Positions 36,487 through 46,524 of a stretch of 64,000 bases of DNA are shown here, piece after piece (within the stretch, counting starts at the first letter, position 1; each line of letters begins with the position of its first letter). The stretch is from Microbacterium trichothecenolyticum. GTDB lineage: Bacteria > Actinomycetota > Actinomycetes > Actinomycetales > Microbacteriaceae. Position numbers and translations under genes: made by a program. Location of the stretch: positions 1 through 64,000 of the forward strand of contig NZ_JYJA01000039.1 of assembly GCF_000956465.1 (NCBI RefSeq), written 5' to 3'. The notes beneath the pieces are model-generated. The model was not told where the DNA came from and ran no database searches. It was given only the letters and a program-made list of their open reading frames with translations.

Positions 36487-37356
36487 ATGGGCGACACTCG
36501 GCGCATGGCCGCCATCCCCCTCACCACAGACCCCGCGGTCATCGATGCCGCACTCATCGCGCATCGGCGCTACGGCGATGCGGACCTCGGGGTCGCGCTG
36601 CGAGTCGACGACGCGGGAGTGATCCCGCTGCTCCTCGCGCATCGGTCTGTGCGCGCGTTCGGAAGCGCGCCGCTCGACGATGCCGTGGTCGACACCCTGG
36701 TCGCCGCGGCGCAGTCCGCGTCGACGTCGTCGAACCTCCAGTCCTGGAGCGTCGTCGTCGTGCGGGATCCGGCCCATAAGGACGCCGTCGCGACGCTCGC
36801 CGGCGACCAGCAGTTCATCCGTGACGCTCCGCTGTTCCTCGTGTTCGTCGCCGATTGGGCACGCGGCGTGGGCCTCGCGCGGGGCCGGGGCGAGGCATCC
36901 GAGGGTATCGGCTTCCTCGACAGCACGCTCGTCGCGACGGTCGACGCCGCCATCGCGGCGCAGAACACGATCGTCGCGGCGGAGGCACTCGGCCTCGGCG
37001 CGGTGTTCGTGGGAGCAGTCCGCAACAACCCGGGGGAACTCGCGGAGCTTCTGGGGCTTCCCGCGGCATCGTTCCCCGTGGTGGGCGTGGCGATCGGGGA
37101 GCCCGCGGCGGACGACGCGTCTGAGATCAAGCCGCGCCTTCCGCAGGCCGTCGTACGTCACGATGAGCGGTACCGCGTGGCCGATCGCGAGGCGCTCGAG
37201 GTCTACGACCGGACGCTCCGCGGGTTCAACGCGTCCCAGGGGCGGACGGGCGGCTGGATCGAGTCCGTCGTCGCTCGCGTGCGCAGCCGAAGCGCCCTGC
37301 ACGGCCGGGATCGCCTGCGCGGCGTGCTCACCGAGCGCGGCCTGCCGTCGGACTGA
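36487..37356 (+). CDS. Nitroreductase-like NADPH-dependent FMN oxidoreductase
   Basis: 289 residues. LLAHRSVRAFGSAPLDDAVV is the N-terminal nitroreductase signature (R-S-R pattern binding FMN phosphate), followed by SASTSSNLQSWSVVVVRD. AAEALGLGAVFVGAVRNNP and PVVGVAIGEP complete the FMN fold. The C-terminal extension to RGVLTERGLPSD resembles NfsA-type proteins. ATG 36487 is preferred over 36505 because GAGGCGG lies upstream of it. It may reduce nitroaromatics, quinones or flavin; physiological role unknown. Confidence 0.9.
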   Translation: MGDTRRMAAIPLTTDPAVIDAALIAHRRYGDADLGVALRVDDAGVIPLLLAHRSVRAFGSAPLDDAVVDTLVAAAQSASTSSNLQSWSVVVVRDPAHKDAVATLAGDQQFIRDAPLFLVFVADWARGVGLARGRGEASEGIGFLDSTLVATVDAAIAAQNTIVAAEALGLGAVFVGAVRNNPGELAELLGLPAASFPVVGVAIGEPAADDASEIKPRLPQAVVRHDERYRVADREALEVYDRTLRGFNASQGRTGGWIESVVARVRSRSALHGRDRLRGVLTERGLPSD

Positions 37357-37533
37357 GGGGCCTCGACAGAGCATCCCCCGCGTAGTCGGCCCTTCGCGTC
37401 ACTTCCGGGTTCGGACGCGGCAACGAGGACCGACTCGGTGTGCGGGCGCGTGTGTCGCGCCGGGTCCGGACGCGGCAGCGCTGCCCGGCCGAACCGGCTC
37501 GCGCGTGGCGGACTCACGCCGGGCAGGACCGGA

Positions 37534-38064
37534 TCAGCCGACGCGCACCGGCTCGACCGGCGAGCCGAGGGCGGGAGCCAGTCGGGGCCATTCGCCCTCG
37601 AGCCACGACGCCACGATCTCTTCGCGGCGGTCGGTGTCGCCCGCGGGGAACGCGATACCGCGGGTCGGGGTCGATGCTCCGAGCTCGACGAGCAGCGGGC
37701 GAAGTCCGTGCTCGACCGCCAGCGCGTGGCCGGGACCGCCGATCGTGAGCAGCGGCACCGCCGTCACGCCGGCGAGTCCGTTCGCGCCGTAGCGGTCGAG
37801 GAACGCCTTCAGCAGCCCGGTGTAGGTCGCCTTGTAGGTGGGGCTCGCGACGATGAGCACGTCGGCGCTCGCGACCCGTCCGAGCAGCGCGTCGATCTCG
37901 GCGTCGGGGAAGCGGAAGAGCGAGCCGGCCACGTCGGCCAAGTCGATCGTCGGCTCGATCACGGCACTGCCGCGGTCGGCGAGCTGGTGGGCGACCTCCT
38001 CCGCCACCAGCCGGGTGCGCGAGGCGGGCTGCGGGTTGCCGACGAGGACGACGATCGATGACAT
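37534..38064 (-). CDS. NAD(P)H-dependent FMN reductase (SsuE/MsuE type)
   Basis: 176-residue flavodoxin-fold reductase: VVLVGNPQPASRTRLVAEEV begins the FMN phosphate loop, VASPTYKATYTGLLKAFLD is the flavin-binding segment, and TIGGPGHALAVEHGLRPLL is typical of the SsuE group. It supplies reduced FMN to a two-component monooxygenase; the LLM monooxygenase gene lies 25 bases upstream in the same operon. Together with metY this points to sulfur scavenging from organosulfur compounds. Confidence 0.92.
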   Translation of the reverse strand: MSSIVVLVGNPQPASRTRLVAEEVAHQLADRGSAVIEPTIDLADVAGSLFRFPDAEIDALLGRVASADVLIVASPTYKATYTGLLKAFLDRYGANGLAGVTAVPLLTIGGPGHALAVEHGLRPLLVELGASTPTRGIAFPAGDTDRREEIVASWLEGEWPRLAPALGSPVEPVRVG

Positions 38065-38089
38065 TGGCGTTCCCTTTCAAAGGTCGGGC

Positions 38090-39442
38090 TCAGAAGGCCG
38101 ACAGATTGGCGCGCAGACCGCCGTCGACGTACTCGGAGCGCAGGATTCCGCGACGGCGCAGGATCGGCACGAGTTCGTCGAGCGCGCGGTGGATCGTGAC
38201 GGGGTGCAGGTCGCCCGAGAAGATGACGCCGTCGTTGTCGGCGTCTTCGCCGAGCGCCTCGATGACGTCGGCGATCTCATCGGCCGTGCCGACGGTTCCG
38301 CCGATGCCGTCGGTGACGTCGGTGACCCGGCCGAGGCGCGCCTTGCCCGTGAGGATGTCGCGCAGCGGCACACCGTCGAACGAGTCGAATGTTCCCTGGA
38401 GGCCCCGGATGGTGCCCTTCGAGACGTGCTCGCCGAAGATCGCGGGATCCAGCGGGCGATCGAGGTCGAGCACCGTCAGGTCGGTCTCGAGGTCGCTCGA
38501 CCACGCCTCGGCGACCTCTCGCAGCGTGCCATCGCCGGGCGATGCCGACGCGGCGACGATGCGATCGGCTTCCTCCCGGCTCGCCGCGACGATGGGCTTG
38601 AAGACGAACAGCACCTTGACGTCGGAGGGGTCGCGGCCGTTCTCTGCGGCTGCGGCGTGCACGCGAGCGCGGTACGAACGGATGCTGTCGGCATCGAGGT
38701 TCGACAGCGCCAGCTGGATCTGCGAGTTCGCGCCGGCGAAGCCGATGCCGCGCGGCGATCCGCCCGGCGACGCGACGATCGGGTCCCCGCTCTCGCCGTT
38801 CGGCCCCGACGGCAGCGGCTCGGCGTTCAGCGGCCCATCGAACGAGAAGTACTCGCCGCGGTGCTGCACGGCGGAGATCTTGGAGCCGTCCGCGTAGATC
38901 TGCGACGCCGGGTCGGCGATGAGCGCCCCGTCGCCCCAGCTGTGCCAGAGCAGGCGCAGCGCGTCGAGCCACTCCTGGGCGCGGTCGTAGGCGGCGTCGT
39001 GCGACAGGCGCTCGAGCCCGAAGTGGTGCGCGCTGCCCACGTCCGTGACCACGTTGAGTCCGAGGCGGCTCGAGCTCAGGTGCTGCAGCGACGCGAACTG
39101 CCGGGCGGCGAGATACGGCGGGTAGGCGCCGGCGTTCACGGTGGGGATGACGCCGAGATGCCGCGTCGCCGCGAACAGGTACGGCGCGAGCGTCCACGGG
39201 TCGTGCTTCGGACCGCCGTACGCCTTGCGCACGCGCAGGTTCAGCGTCTCGGGGGTGATGCCCACCGACAGCGCGTCCTCGATGAGCACGAAGTCGAAGC
39301 CCGCCTGCTCGAGGTCGCGCGCGGACTGCTGGTAGAGGTCGGGCTTCTGCCAGGCGTAGTTCCACTCGTAGGAGGGGCGGCCCCAGCCGTGCGGGCCGAA
39401 TCCACGCGAGAGGAACCAGCCGAAGTGCTGCTGACGGGTCAT
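38090..39442 (-). CDS. LLM-class flavin-dependent monooxygenase (NtaA/SnaA/DszA/MsuD group)
   Basis: 450 residues with the bacterial luciferase-like barrel. LNVVTDVGSAHHFGLER, PYLAARQFASLQHLSSSRLG and VASPGGSPRGIGFAGANSQ are typical of the NtaA/SnaA/DszA branch, which opens C-S, C-N or C-C bonds using FMNH2 and O2. The downstream SsuE-like reductase should supply FMNH2. Its ATG overlaps the TGA of metY (ATGA). Likely substrate: an alkyl or aryl sulfone, sulfonate or thio compound whose sulfur is assimilated by MetY. Confidence 0.9.
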   Translation of the reverse strand: MTRQQHFGWFLSRGFGPHGWGRPSYEWNYAWQKPDLYQQSARDLEQAGFDFVLIEDALSVGITPETLNLRVRKAYGGPKHDPWTLAPYLFAATRHLGVIPTVNAGAYPPYLAARQFASLQHLSSSRLGLNVVTDVGSAHHFGLERLSHDAAYDRAQEWLDALRLLWHSWGDGALIADPASQIYADGSKISAVQHRGEYFSFDGPLNAEPLPSGPNGESGDPIVASPGGSPRGIGFAGANSQIQLALSNLDADSIRSYRARVHAAAAENGRDPSDVKVLFVFKPIVAASREEADRIVAASASPGDGTLREVAEAWSSDLETDLTVLDLDRPLDPAIFGEHVSKGTIRGLQGTFDSFDGVPLRDILTGKARLGRVTDVTDGIGGTVGTADEIADVIEALGEDADNDGVIFSGDLHPVTIHRALDELVPILRRRGILRSEYVDGGLRANLSAF

Positions 39443-40893
39443 GACGCTCCCACGGTGCTCAGAAGGTCGGCGGCCGCGACCGCGACCGTCGTGTCAGGGA
39501 CTGCCGAGTCCGGGACTCGGGCGTCAGAGAGGCCGCCGGCCGCTGCGGCGGCCAGGGCGTGGTCGAGATCGGCGATGAGGTCGTCGGCGTCTTCGAGGCC
39601 GATCGACAGGCGCAGCAGGCCGGGACCGATGCCGCGTGCGGCGAGCTGCTCGTCGTCGCGCAGCACGTGCGTGGTGGTGGCCGGATGCAGCACGAGCGAC
39701 CGTACGTCGCCGAGGTGCGTCATCCGAGTGAACAGCCGCAGCGCGTCGGTGAACGCTCGCGCGGCCTCGCGGCCGCCGTGGAGGGTCACGGCGAACACCG
39801 ATCCCTGGCCGTGCGGCAGGTAGCGCTGGGCGAGCGCGTGGTGCGGGCTCGACTCGAGTCCGCTGTAGTCGACCGACCCGACGCCGGGGTGCTGCTCGAG
39901 CCAACGGGCGACGGTCAGCGCGGTCGCGGACTGCCGCTGCACCCGCAGCGACAGCGTCTCGACGCCCTGCAGGATCAGGAACGCGTTGAGGGGCGACGGC
40001 GCGGGGCCGAATCGCATCGCGACGCGCCGGGCGAACTCCAGGAATGCGGTGCGCGGCGCCCGCTCGGCATATGTGAGCCCATCCAGTCCGCGCTCCCGTG
40101 CGAGCTGGGGGTACGCGTCGGCGTGCGCGGCCCACGCGAACGTGCCACCGTCGACGATCACTCCGCCGAGCACGGTGCCATGGCCCGCGAGGAACTTGCT
40201 GGCCGAGTGCACGACGATGTCGGCGCCGTGCTCGAGCGGGCGCAGCAGATACGGCGTCGCGAGCGTGTTGTCGACCACCAGCGGCACGCCGTGACGGTGC
40301 GCCACGGCGGCGAGTCCGGCGACGTCGAGCACGTCGTTCTTCGGATTGGGGATCGACTCCGCGAACACGAGCTTCGTACGAGGACGGATGCCGCGGCCCC
40401 AGGCCGCGAGGTCGTTCGGGTCGTCGACGAAATCGACGACGACGCCGAAGCGCGCGAGGTCGTCGCGCAGCAGTTCGCGAGTGCCCTCGTAGATGCTCGA
40501 CGATGCCAGTACGTGGTCGCCCGCTGAGACGAGCGACAGGATCGCCGTGGTCACGGCCGCCTGACCGCTGGCGACGAGGAGCGCGCCGACACCGGATTCG
40601 AGGTCGGCGATGCGCTGTTCGACGGCGACGTTGGTGGGGTTGCCCACCCGCGTGTAGCTGAACCCTTCGTCGGTGCCGGCGAACCTGGCGTGCGCCTGGT
40701 CGAAGTCCTCGAACTCGAATCCCGCCGTCAGGTAGATCGGGGTCGCGCGTGGCCGATGCGGACCCGCCGGACGGTCGCCCGCGTGCAGCTGACGGGTCGC
40801 GAAGCCGAGGCTCGCCTGAGGGAGGCCCCCTGACCGGAACGCGTCGTCGGCGGGCGCCGTGGGGTCGGGCGCGGGCGGGGCGTTCTCGGGCAT
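39439..40893 (-). CDS. metY: O-acetylhomoserine sulfhydrylase (PLP enzyme)
   Basis: 484 residues of the Cys/Met metabolism PLP family. The family opening is [31 protein letters not shown] binds PLP phosphate, and the Schiff-base Lys is in [12 protein letters not shown]. The length and the [21 protein letters not shown] segment favour MetY over cystathionine gamma-synthase. It would incorporate sulfide into O-acetylhomoserine to make homocysteine. The C-terminus has an extra Ala/Val-rich tail of about 25 residues. First gene of a three-gene sulfur operon. No SAM riboswitch was recognised upstream. Confidence 0.9.
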   Translation of the reverse strand: MPENAPPAPDPTAPADDAFRSGGLPQASLGFATRQLHAGDRPAGPHRPRATPIYLTAGFEFEDFDQAHARFAGTDEGFSYTRVGNPTNVAVEQRIADLESGVGALLVASGQAAVTTAILSLVSAGDHVLASSSIYEGTRELLRDDLARFGVVVDFVDDPNDLAAWGRGIRPRTKLVFAESIPNPKNDVLDVAGLAAVAHRHGVPLVVDNTLATPYLLRPLEHGADIVVHSASKFLAGHGTVLGGVIVDGGTFAWAAHADAYPQLARERGLDGLTYAERAPRTAFLEFARRVAMRFGPAPSPLNAFLILQGVETLSLRVQRQSATALTVARWLEQHPGVGSVDYSGLESSPHHALAQRYLPHGQGSVFAVTLHGGREAARAFTDALRLFTRMTHLGDVRSLVLHPATTTHVLRDDEQLAARGIGPGLLRLSIGLEDADDLIADLDHALAAAAAGGLSDARVPDSAVPDTTVAVAAADLLSTVGAS

Positions 40894-41036
40894 GGGGTCA
40901 CGCTAGGCGCATCGTTGCTCGTGCCTCGGTGTCCCCGTCATCCGGCGTCCCAGGACGACACGCGGCGTCATCCGATCGGGGACCGGGTTCGAGGAATTCA
41001 CACCTCGCTCACAGGCCTCCGGCGGAACCTGAAGCC

Positions 41037-42629
41037 GTGGGCGTCTCGGCGGACGGATCCGGAACGGTCGGGGTCGCGAGCGCGGACGCGACCCGGAGGC
41101 GGATGCCGCGCGCCTCCGCGCCGCGCGGAGCGACCGCCGATCCGGGGCGCCTGGGCTTCGCCGCCGTGCTGGTAGGGGTGTTCGCGGCCGTGGTGAGCGC
41201 GAGCGGCTCATGGATCCCGTCGCTGTGGGGCGACGAGGCGGCGAGTGTGCTCTCGGCGCTGCGGCCCGGCGAGAGCCTGCTCACGATGCTCACGCACGTC
41301 GACGCCGTGCACGGGGCCTATTACCTCGGCCTGCACGCGTGGGTGCACCTGTTCGGCTCGAGCCCGTTCGTCGTGAGGCTGCCGTCGGCCTTCGCGGTGG
41401 CGGTCTGCGCCGCAGCGGTGACGTGGCTGTGCGGACGGTTCGGATCGCTCGGGTTCGCGGTGCTCGCGGGAACCCTGACGGCGATCCTCCCGCGCCTGAC
41501 CTACGCGGGCGAGGAAGCCCGCGGCTACGCGTTCGCGGCGGCGCTCGCCGCGCTGCTGTGGATCGTCGTCGTGGAGCTGATCCGGCGGCCGGACTCCTCG
41601 CGGGGCTGGTGGGTGGTGTACGCGGTCGTGCTGTGCATCGGGATCTACGTGTTCCTCTACCTGGCGCTGCTGACGCTGGCCGTGGGCGTCGCACTGGCGC
41701 TCGCTGATGGGGGGCGGCGCCGGCTGAAACGCTGGATGATCGCGTCGGCAGGCGCGGTCATCGCCGCAAGCCCCGTCATCCTGCTCGCCGTCAGCCAGCG
41801 GCAGCAGATCGCGTTCCTGGCGCATCGCGACCGCGTGACCCCGATCATGGTGCTGGTCAAGATGTGGTTCAGCGCCCGGCCCTTCGCGGTCCTCGCGTGG
41901 ACGCTCATCGCCCTCGCGATCGTCGTGTGGGTGCGGCGCCGGCTGAGGCTGCGGCGGCAGGGCGAGCCCTCCGGGCTCGACCTCGAGACCGTCGCGCTGG
42001 CGTGGCTCGTGGTTCCCACCGGGATCCTGCTGGCCGCGAGCCCCTTCGTCGCCGGATACACCCCCCGCTACGGCACCATCGCCGCGCCGGCGGCCGCGAT
42101 CCTCATCGCGCTCGGCGTGTGGCGTCTGGGCGATCTGCACTTCGGCTCCGGCGTCCCGCGGAGCGCGCTCGCCGCGCTGGCCGTGGTCGCCGTGGTGGTC
42201 TCGGCCATGCCGGTGTGGGCCGCGCAGCGCACGCCCTGGGCGAAGAACAAGTCCGACTGGAACGACATCGCGGCGACCATCCAGCGCGACGCCCAGCAGG
42301 GCGACGCGATCGTGTTCGACGACTCGGTGCGTCCGTCGCGGCGTCCCCGGCTCGCACTCGACACCGATCCGGCGGCGTTCGCGGGAATCGCCGACGTCAC
42401 CCTCGAGACCTCCTACGCCGACAGCACGACCTGGCACTCGAGCGTCTACTCCGTGGCCGAGACCGCGCGCCTCGGGCGGTTCGCCGGCGTGAGCCGCGTG
42501 TGGGTCGTCGAGTACGCGAGGAACGGCGACGCCGACTCCACCGCGATCCCCGACCTGGAGGCGCTCGGCTACCGGCAGGCCGAGCGGATCACGCTGCACA
42601 CCAGCGTGGTGCTGCTCTTCACGCGCTGA
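41037..42629 (+). CDS. ArnT/GT39-like membrane glycosyltransferase
   Basis: 530 residues, GTG start 41037 (an alternative ATG is at 41103). About ten transmembrane helices follow a short basic N-terminus. The first extracytoplasmic loop holds the catalytic-type acidic pair in SLWGDEAASVLSALRP. DAVHGAYYLGLHAWVHLFG is the second typical loop of polyprenyl-phosphate-sugar glycosyltransferases. The C-terminal extracytoplasmic domain begins near QRTPWAKNKSDWNDIA. It probably transfers mannose or another sugar from a polyprenyl carrier to a cell-surface acceptor. No neighbour clarifies the acceptor. Confidence 0.85.
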   Translation: MGVSADGSGTVGVASADATRRRMPRASAPRGATADPGRLGFAAVLVGVFAAVVSASGSWIPSLWGDEAASVLSALRPGESLLTMLTHVDAVHGAYYLGLHAWVHLFGSSPFVVRLPSAFAVAVCAAAVTWLCGRFGSLGFAVLAGTLTAILPRLTYAGEEARGYAFAAALAALLWIVVVELIRRPDSSRGWWVVYAVVLCIGIYVFLYLALLTLAVGVALALADGGRRRLKRWMIASAGAVIAASPVILLAVSQRQQIAFLAHRDRVTPIMVLVKMWFSARPFAVLAWTLIALAIVVWVRRRLRLRRQGEPSGLDLETVALAWLVVPTGILLAASPFVAGYTPRYGTIAAPAAAILIALGVWRLGDLHFGSGVPRSALAALAVVAVVVSAMPVWAAQRTPWAKNKSDWNDIAATIQRDAQQGDAIVFDDSVRPSRRPRLALDTDPAAFAGIADVTLETSYADSTTWHSSVYSVAETARLGRFAGVSRVWVVEYARNGDADSTAIPDLEALGYRQAERITLHTSVVLLFTR

Positions 42630-42637
42630 GATCTATT

Positions 42638-43636
42638 TCAGAGCCAGTGGCGCCTGCGGAACACCCAGTACAGGGTGAGGCTCGTCGCCGCCATCAGGGC
42701 GAGCGCCATGGGGTAGCCGAGCGGCCATGCCAGTTCCGGCATGTATTCGAAGTTCATGCCGTAGATGGTGCCGACGAGGGTCGGGCCGAACAGGATCGCC
42801 GCCCAGCCGGAGATCTTCTTGACCTGCTCGTTCTGGACGAGTGCGGTATCGGTCTGGCGCTGCGTGACGATCGTCGCGTTGACCGTGAGGGCGTTGTCGA
42901 GGATCGAGCGGAACGCCGAAGCCTTGTCGATGATGCGCAACGCATGGTCGTGCACGTCGCGCAGCGACCGCTGCAGCTCGAGGTCGACCTCGTACTTCGG
43001 CGCCCCGCGCTGCAGCGACTCGAGCATGTCGGCGAGCGGGGCGACCGCGCGCTGGAGCATGATCACCTCGCGCGACAGGTCGTAGATGCGCTTGGAGAGG
43101 GACACGCCCCCGTTCTCGAACAGCGCGTCCTCGATCTCGTCGATGTCGTTCTCGACGCCCTCGATGACCGGCGTGTACTCGTCGACGACCTCGTCGAGGA
43201 TCGCGTAGAGCACGGCCTCCGGTCCCAGCGCGAGCAGCTCGGGCTCCTGCTCCATGCGCCGGCGGACCCGGCTGAGGTCGGGGGACTCGGCATGCCGGAT
43301 CGTCACGATGAAGTCGGGGCCGACGAACACGTGCAGCTCGCCGAAGTCGACCGTCTCGGTCTCGTCGATGTAGCGTGCCGGTCGCAGCACGACGAAGAGG
43401 ATGTCGCCGTAGCGCTCCAGCTTCGCGCGCTGGTGGCCGGTGAGCGCGTCCTCGACCGCGAGAGGGTGGAGGGTGAACTCGTCGGCGACCTGCGCGATCT
43501 CCTCCGGGGTCGGGCGGAACAGCCCGATCCACGCCATGCCGTGGTGCGCACGGGTGTACTCGAAGGTCTCGGCCAGGCTCGACGGGTTCTCGATCCGCTT
43601 ACCGGCGACGTACACGCCGTTGTCGACGATGGGCAT
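42638..43636 (-). CDS. corA: CorA family magnesium/cobalt transporter
   Basis: 332 residues. A large cytoplasmic helical domain is followed by two C-terminal transmembrane helices with the signature YGMNFEYMPEL between them. The basic C-terminal end RRRHWL matches the family. ATG 43636 follows GAGGAG; an in-frame ATG 36 bases upstream lacks this. It carries divalent cations as a pentamer in the membrane. It is convergent with the glycosyltransferase, eight bases between stops, no hairpin seen. Confidence 0.95.
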   Translation of the reverse strand: MPIVDNGVYVAGKRIENPSSLAETFEYTRAHHGMAWIGLFRPTPEEIAQVADEFTLHPLAVEDALTGHQRAKLERYGDILFVVLRPARYIDETETVDFGELHVFVGPDFIVTIRHAESPDLSRVRRRMEQEPELLALGPEAVLYAILDEVVDEYTPVIEGVENDIDEIEDALFENGGVSLSKRIYDLSREVIMLQRAVAPLADMLESLQRGAPKYEVDLELQRSLRDVHDHALRIIDKASAFRSILDNALTVNATIVTQRQTDTALVQNEQVKKISGWAAILFGPTLVGTIYGMNFEYMPELAWPLGYPMALALMAATSLTLYWVFRRRHWL

Positions 43637-43707
43637 CAGGCGATTCTCCTCGGCACGTGACTGGGTGGGCAATGATCCTCACGATTCCATGACGAGCGGT
43701 CCCCCCA

Positions 43708-43740
43708 GCCTCTCCACGCGCCGCCGGCGCGTGGAGAGGC
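43708..43740 (-). terminator. Terminator downstream of the PBP gene
   Basis: GCCTCTCCACGCGCC (43708-43722) pairs perfectly with 43726-43740, 15 bp with a 3-base loop, 52 bases past the PBP stop. Confidence 0.8.
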
Positions 43741-43791
43741 CGGCCGCGTGGGCCCAGCGGCGCCTCGCGTCCGTCGTCAGGAGGCGTCGGA

Positions 43792-46425
43792 TCAGCCGCT
43801 GCCGTCGGTGCCGCCTCCGCTGTTCCCGCCGCCCCCGTTGCCGTTGCCGCTGCCGCTGCCGTTGCCGTTCCCGTTGCCCGTCCCTGCGTTGCCGGTCCCG
43901 CCGGTTGCGTTGCTCTCGCCGTTGCCCGGGTCGGCGGCCGGGCCGGCGCTGGGATGGATCGTGACGGTCGCGCCGGCGGTGGCCCGGCCCGCGCCGGGGT
44001 CCTGGCTCGCGACGAGCCCGGCCGTGACGTCCGACTCGACCGTGTCGCCGACCTGTGCGACGAATCCCGCCGCCTCGAGCCGGCTCTGGGCGTCCGCGAG
44101 GCTCAGCCCCGTCACGTCGGGCACGGTGGCCTGCGAGGTCCTGGTCAGCTGCGGGTCCGGACTCGGGAAGGCATCGCCGCCGTAGGCGGCGTTCGCCGCG
44201 GCCTGCACGGCCCTGCCGATGCGGTAGCGGATGTCCGACAGTCGTGTGCCCTGATTCCAGGTGTTGAAGACATCGCCGCCGCCCTGCACGTTTCCGGCCC
44301 AGGTCGCCGTCGTCACCTTGGTGCTCGACTCGATCATCCAGGTCTGCCACGCCTCGTGGGTGCCGGTCTTGCCGAGCAGCGGGGTGCCGTCGCCGGGATT
44401 GCCCGCGGCTCCCGTTCCCCCGGAGGCCATCACGCCCTGCAGCGCGTAGGCGGCGGCCGCCGCGATGGTCGGGTCCAGGGCCTGGCTGCACGTGCGCTCG
44501 GGCTTGGCGATCTCGTTGCCCGCAGCATCCGTCACGCGATCGATGGCCTGCGGCTGGCAGTAGGTGCCGCCGTTGGCGACGGTGGCGTACGCGGCGGCCA
44601 TCGCGATCGGAGAGACCTGGGCCGTTCCGATGACCGAGCTGAGGGTGTCCATCGAGATCGGCGTGCCGTCGCTCTGCGTGACGCCGAGCTTCGCCGCCAC
44701 GTTCTGGATGTCGCAGAGGTCGAGCTTCTCGGCCATCGCGAAGTAGCCGGTGTTCAGCGATGCGGCCGTGAACTGCATCGGCGTGCCGATGCGGCCAGAC
44801 GCCTTGCCGAAGTTGTTGACGAGGGTGTTCGACGTGTTGTCCCAGTCGCCGTCGCACGAGTTGGTGAGGTGCGTGAAGACCCGCAGTCGCCCGTCGAGGG
44901 TCTCGTTCACCGAGTGCCCCTGCTCGAGCCAGTCGAGCAGGGTGAACAGCTTGAAGGTGGAGCCGGCGCTGAACCCCGTGGATCCGCCCACCGAGGGGTC
45001 CCCGGCGAAGACGAGCGACGAGTAGTCCGGATCGTCATCGGCCGCGGCGTCTTCGCCGTACCTCGTGTTCTGCGCGATCGCGAGGATGCGACCGGTGGAT
45101 GCCTCGATGCTCACTGTGGTCGACCCGAATCGTCCGGTCGACGCGCCGCTGGAGGTCGGCATGGTGGCCGAAGCCGGCGCGTACTGCGTCATCGCCTCCT
45201 CGGCGGCGGACTGGACGCGCGAATCCAGGGTCGTGTAGACGTTCAGGCCGCCGCGCTGGAGGGTCTGGAGGCGGTCCGTCTCGGTCTCACCGAACGCCGG
45301 GTCGCTCAGGATCACATCCTTCACGTATTCGCAGAAGTACGCCGCACCGCCGGCGGCGGCGCAGCCGGTGACCGTGGGCGTGATCACCGGGGTGATCGGC
45401 TCGATCGCGGCGGCGACGTACTCGTCGTGCGTGATCTTGCCGTCGTCGAGCATGCGGTTCAGCACGTAGAGCTGGCGCACCTTCGTCGAGGTGTACCCAT
45501 CGGCGGCGGCGAGCTTCTGCTCTTCGGTGATCTCGCCCGACGTCACCAGCGCGTCGAGCGCCCCGAGCCTCGCGCCGTCTTCGATGACGCCGTCCGGCGC
45601 TTTGTTGAGTGTCGCGCCGTCCGATGTCGTGATCGAGCCGGCCGGCCGGTCGATCCGGTAGCTGTTGGGGTTCTGCACCATGCCGGCGAGGGTCGCCGAC
45701 TGCCCGATGGTCAGGTTCGCTGCGGTCGTGCCGAAGTAGTAGCGCGCGGCCGCCTCGACGCCGTACGTGGTGCCGCCGAAGTTGGCGATGTTGAGGTAGC
45801 CGAGCAGGATCTCGTCCTTCGAGTAGGTCTGCTCCAGCGCGATGGCGTACCGCATCTCCTGCAGCTTGCGCTCGATGCCCGCCGTGCCGGAGGACGTGGT
45901 CGCCTCGGACCAGCAGTCGTACTTGGCCTGCGGCGTCTTCGCGGTCGCCTCGCACTGCTGCACGAGGACGTTCTTGACGTACTGCTGACTGATGGTCGAC
46001 CCGCCCTGGGTCTCACCGCCGCCCTCGAGGTTCGACAGCACGGCCCGGGTCGTGCCGATGATGTCGACGCCGCCGTGATCGTAGTAGCGCGGGTCCTCGC
46101 TCGACAGGATCGCGTCGTACATCGCCGACGAGACCTGGTCGTACGTGACCGGCGTGCGGTCCTGCTCGAGGAACTGCGCCAACAGCTGCTCCTCACCCGT
46201 GTCTGGGTCGGTGGCGTAGAAATTGCTCGGCACCATCAGCTGGTCGATCTGGAGCGTGCTCGGCAGGTTGTCGAACAGCGTGATCGCCTGCGATGCGGCG
46301 GCGCCGGTGAGGGCGACCGCCGGGGTGACGGTAGCGGCCACCAGGACTCCGGCCAGGGCACTGAGGCCGAGCAGCCCGGCGAGACCGCCGAGGAATCCGC
46401 TCGCCCGTCTTCGGGATTCGGGCAT
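43792..46425 (-). CDS. Bifunctional class A penicillin-binding protein with PASTA domain
   Basis: 877 residues. One N-terminal membrane helix (11-45) anchors it. The GT51 transglycosylase domain has SSEDPRYYDHGG (catalytic Glu110) and GGSTISQQYVKN. The transpeptidase domain has the SxxK motif at Ser489/Lys492 (GSTFK) and KTG at 686-688. One PASTA domain (about 768-832) is followed by a Gly/Asn/Ser-rich tail to residue 877. It polymerises and crosslinks peptidoglycan outside the membrane. ATG 46425, divergent from the squalene-cyclase-like gene. Confidence 0.95.
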   Translation of the reverse strand: MPESRRRASGFLGGLAGLLGLSALAGVLVAATVTPAVALTGAAASQAITLFDNLPSTLQIDQLMVPSNFYATDPDTGEEQLLAQFLEQDRTPVTYDQVSSAMYDAILSSEDPRYYDHGGVDIIGTTRAVLSNLEGGGETQGGSTISQQYVKNVLVQQCEATAKTPQAKYDCWSEATTSSGTAGIERKLQEMRYAIALEQTYSKDEILLGYLNIANFGGTTYGVEAAARYYFGTTAANLTIGQSATLAGMVQNPNSYRIDRPAGSITTSDGATLNKAPDGVIEDGARLGALDALVTSGEITEEQKLAAADGYTSTKVRQLYVLNRMLDDGKITHDEYVAAAIEPITPVITPTVTGCAAAGGAAYFCEYVKDVILSDPAFGETETDRLQTLQRGGLNVYTTLDSRVQSAAEEAMTQYAPASATMPTSSGASTGRFGSTTVSIEASTGRILAIAQNTRYGEDAAADDDPDYSSLVFAGDPSVGGSTGFSAGSTFKLFTLLDWLEQGHSVNETLDGRLRVFTHLTNSCDGDWDNTSNTLVNNFGKASGRIGTPMQFTAASLNTGYFAMAEKLDLCDIQNVAAKLGVTQSDGTPISMDTLSSVIGTAQVSPIAMAAAYATVANGGTYCQPQAIDRVTDAAGNEIAKPERTCSQALDPTIAAAAAYALQGVMASGGTGAAGNPGDGTPLLGKTGTHEAWQTWMIESSTKVTTATWAGNVQGGGDVFNTWNQGTRLSDIRYRIGRAVQAAANAAYGGDAFPSPDPQLTRTSQATVPDVTGLSLADAQSRLEAAGFVAQVGDTVESDVTAGLVASQDPGAGRATAGATVTIHPSAGPAADPGNGESNATGGTGNAGTGNGNGNGSGSGNGNGGGGNSGGGTDGSG

Positions 46426-46524
46426 GCGGACGAGCGTAGGAAGCAGGGCTGGGCGGTTCTGGTGACGAAGCTATGCGCCAGGTGGACGCCGCGGACTGTC
46501 GGCAGGTGCGACTAACCTGCCCGC

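Noticed and set aside
40894..41036. Possible SAM riboswitch upstream of metY
   Set aside because: The leader was compared from memory with SAM-II and SAM-IV patterns and shows no convincing core. A covariance-model search would decide.
43795..43900. Repetitive GGC/AAC-rich stretch resembling a minisatellite
   Set aside because: It encodes the Gly/Asn-rich tail of the penicillin-binding protein in frame, so it is coding low complexity.
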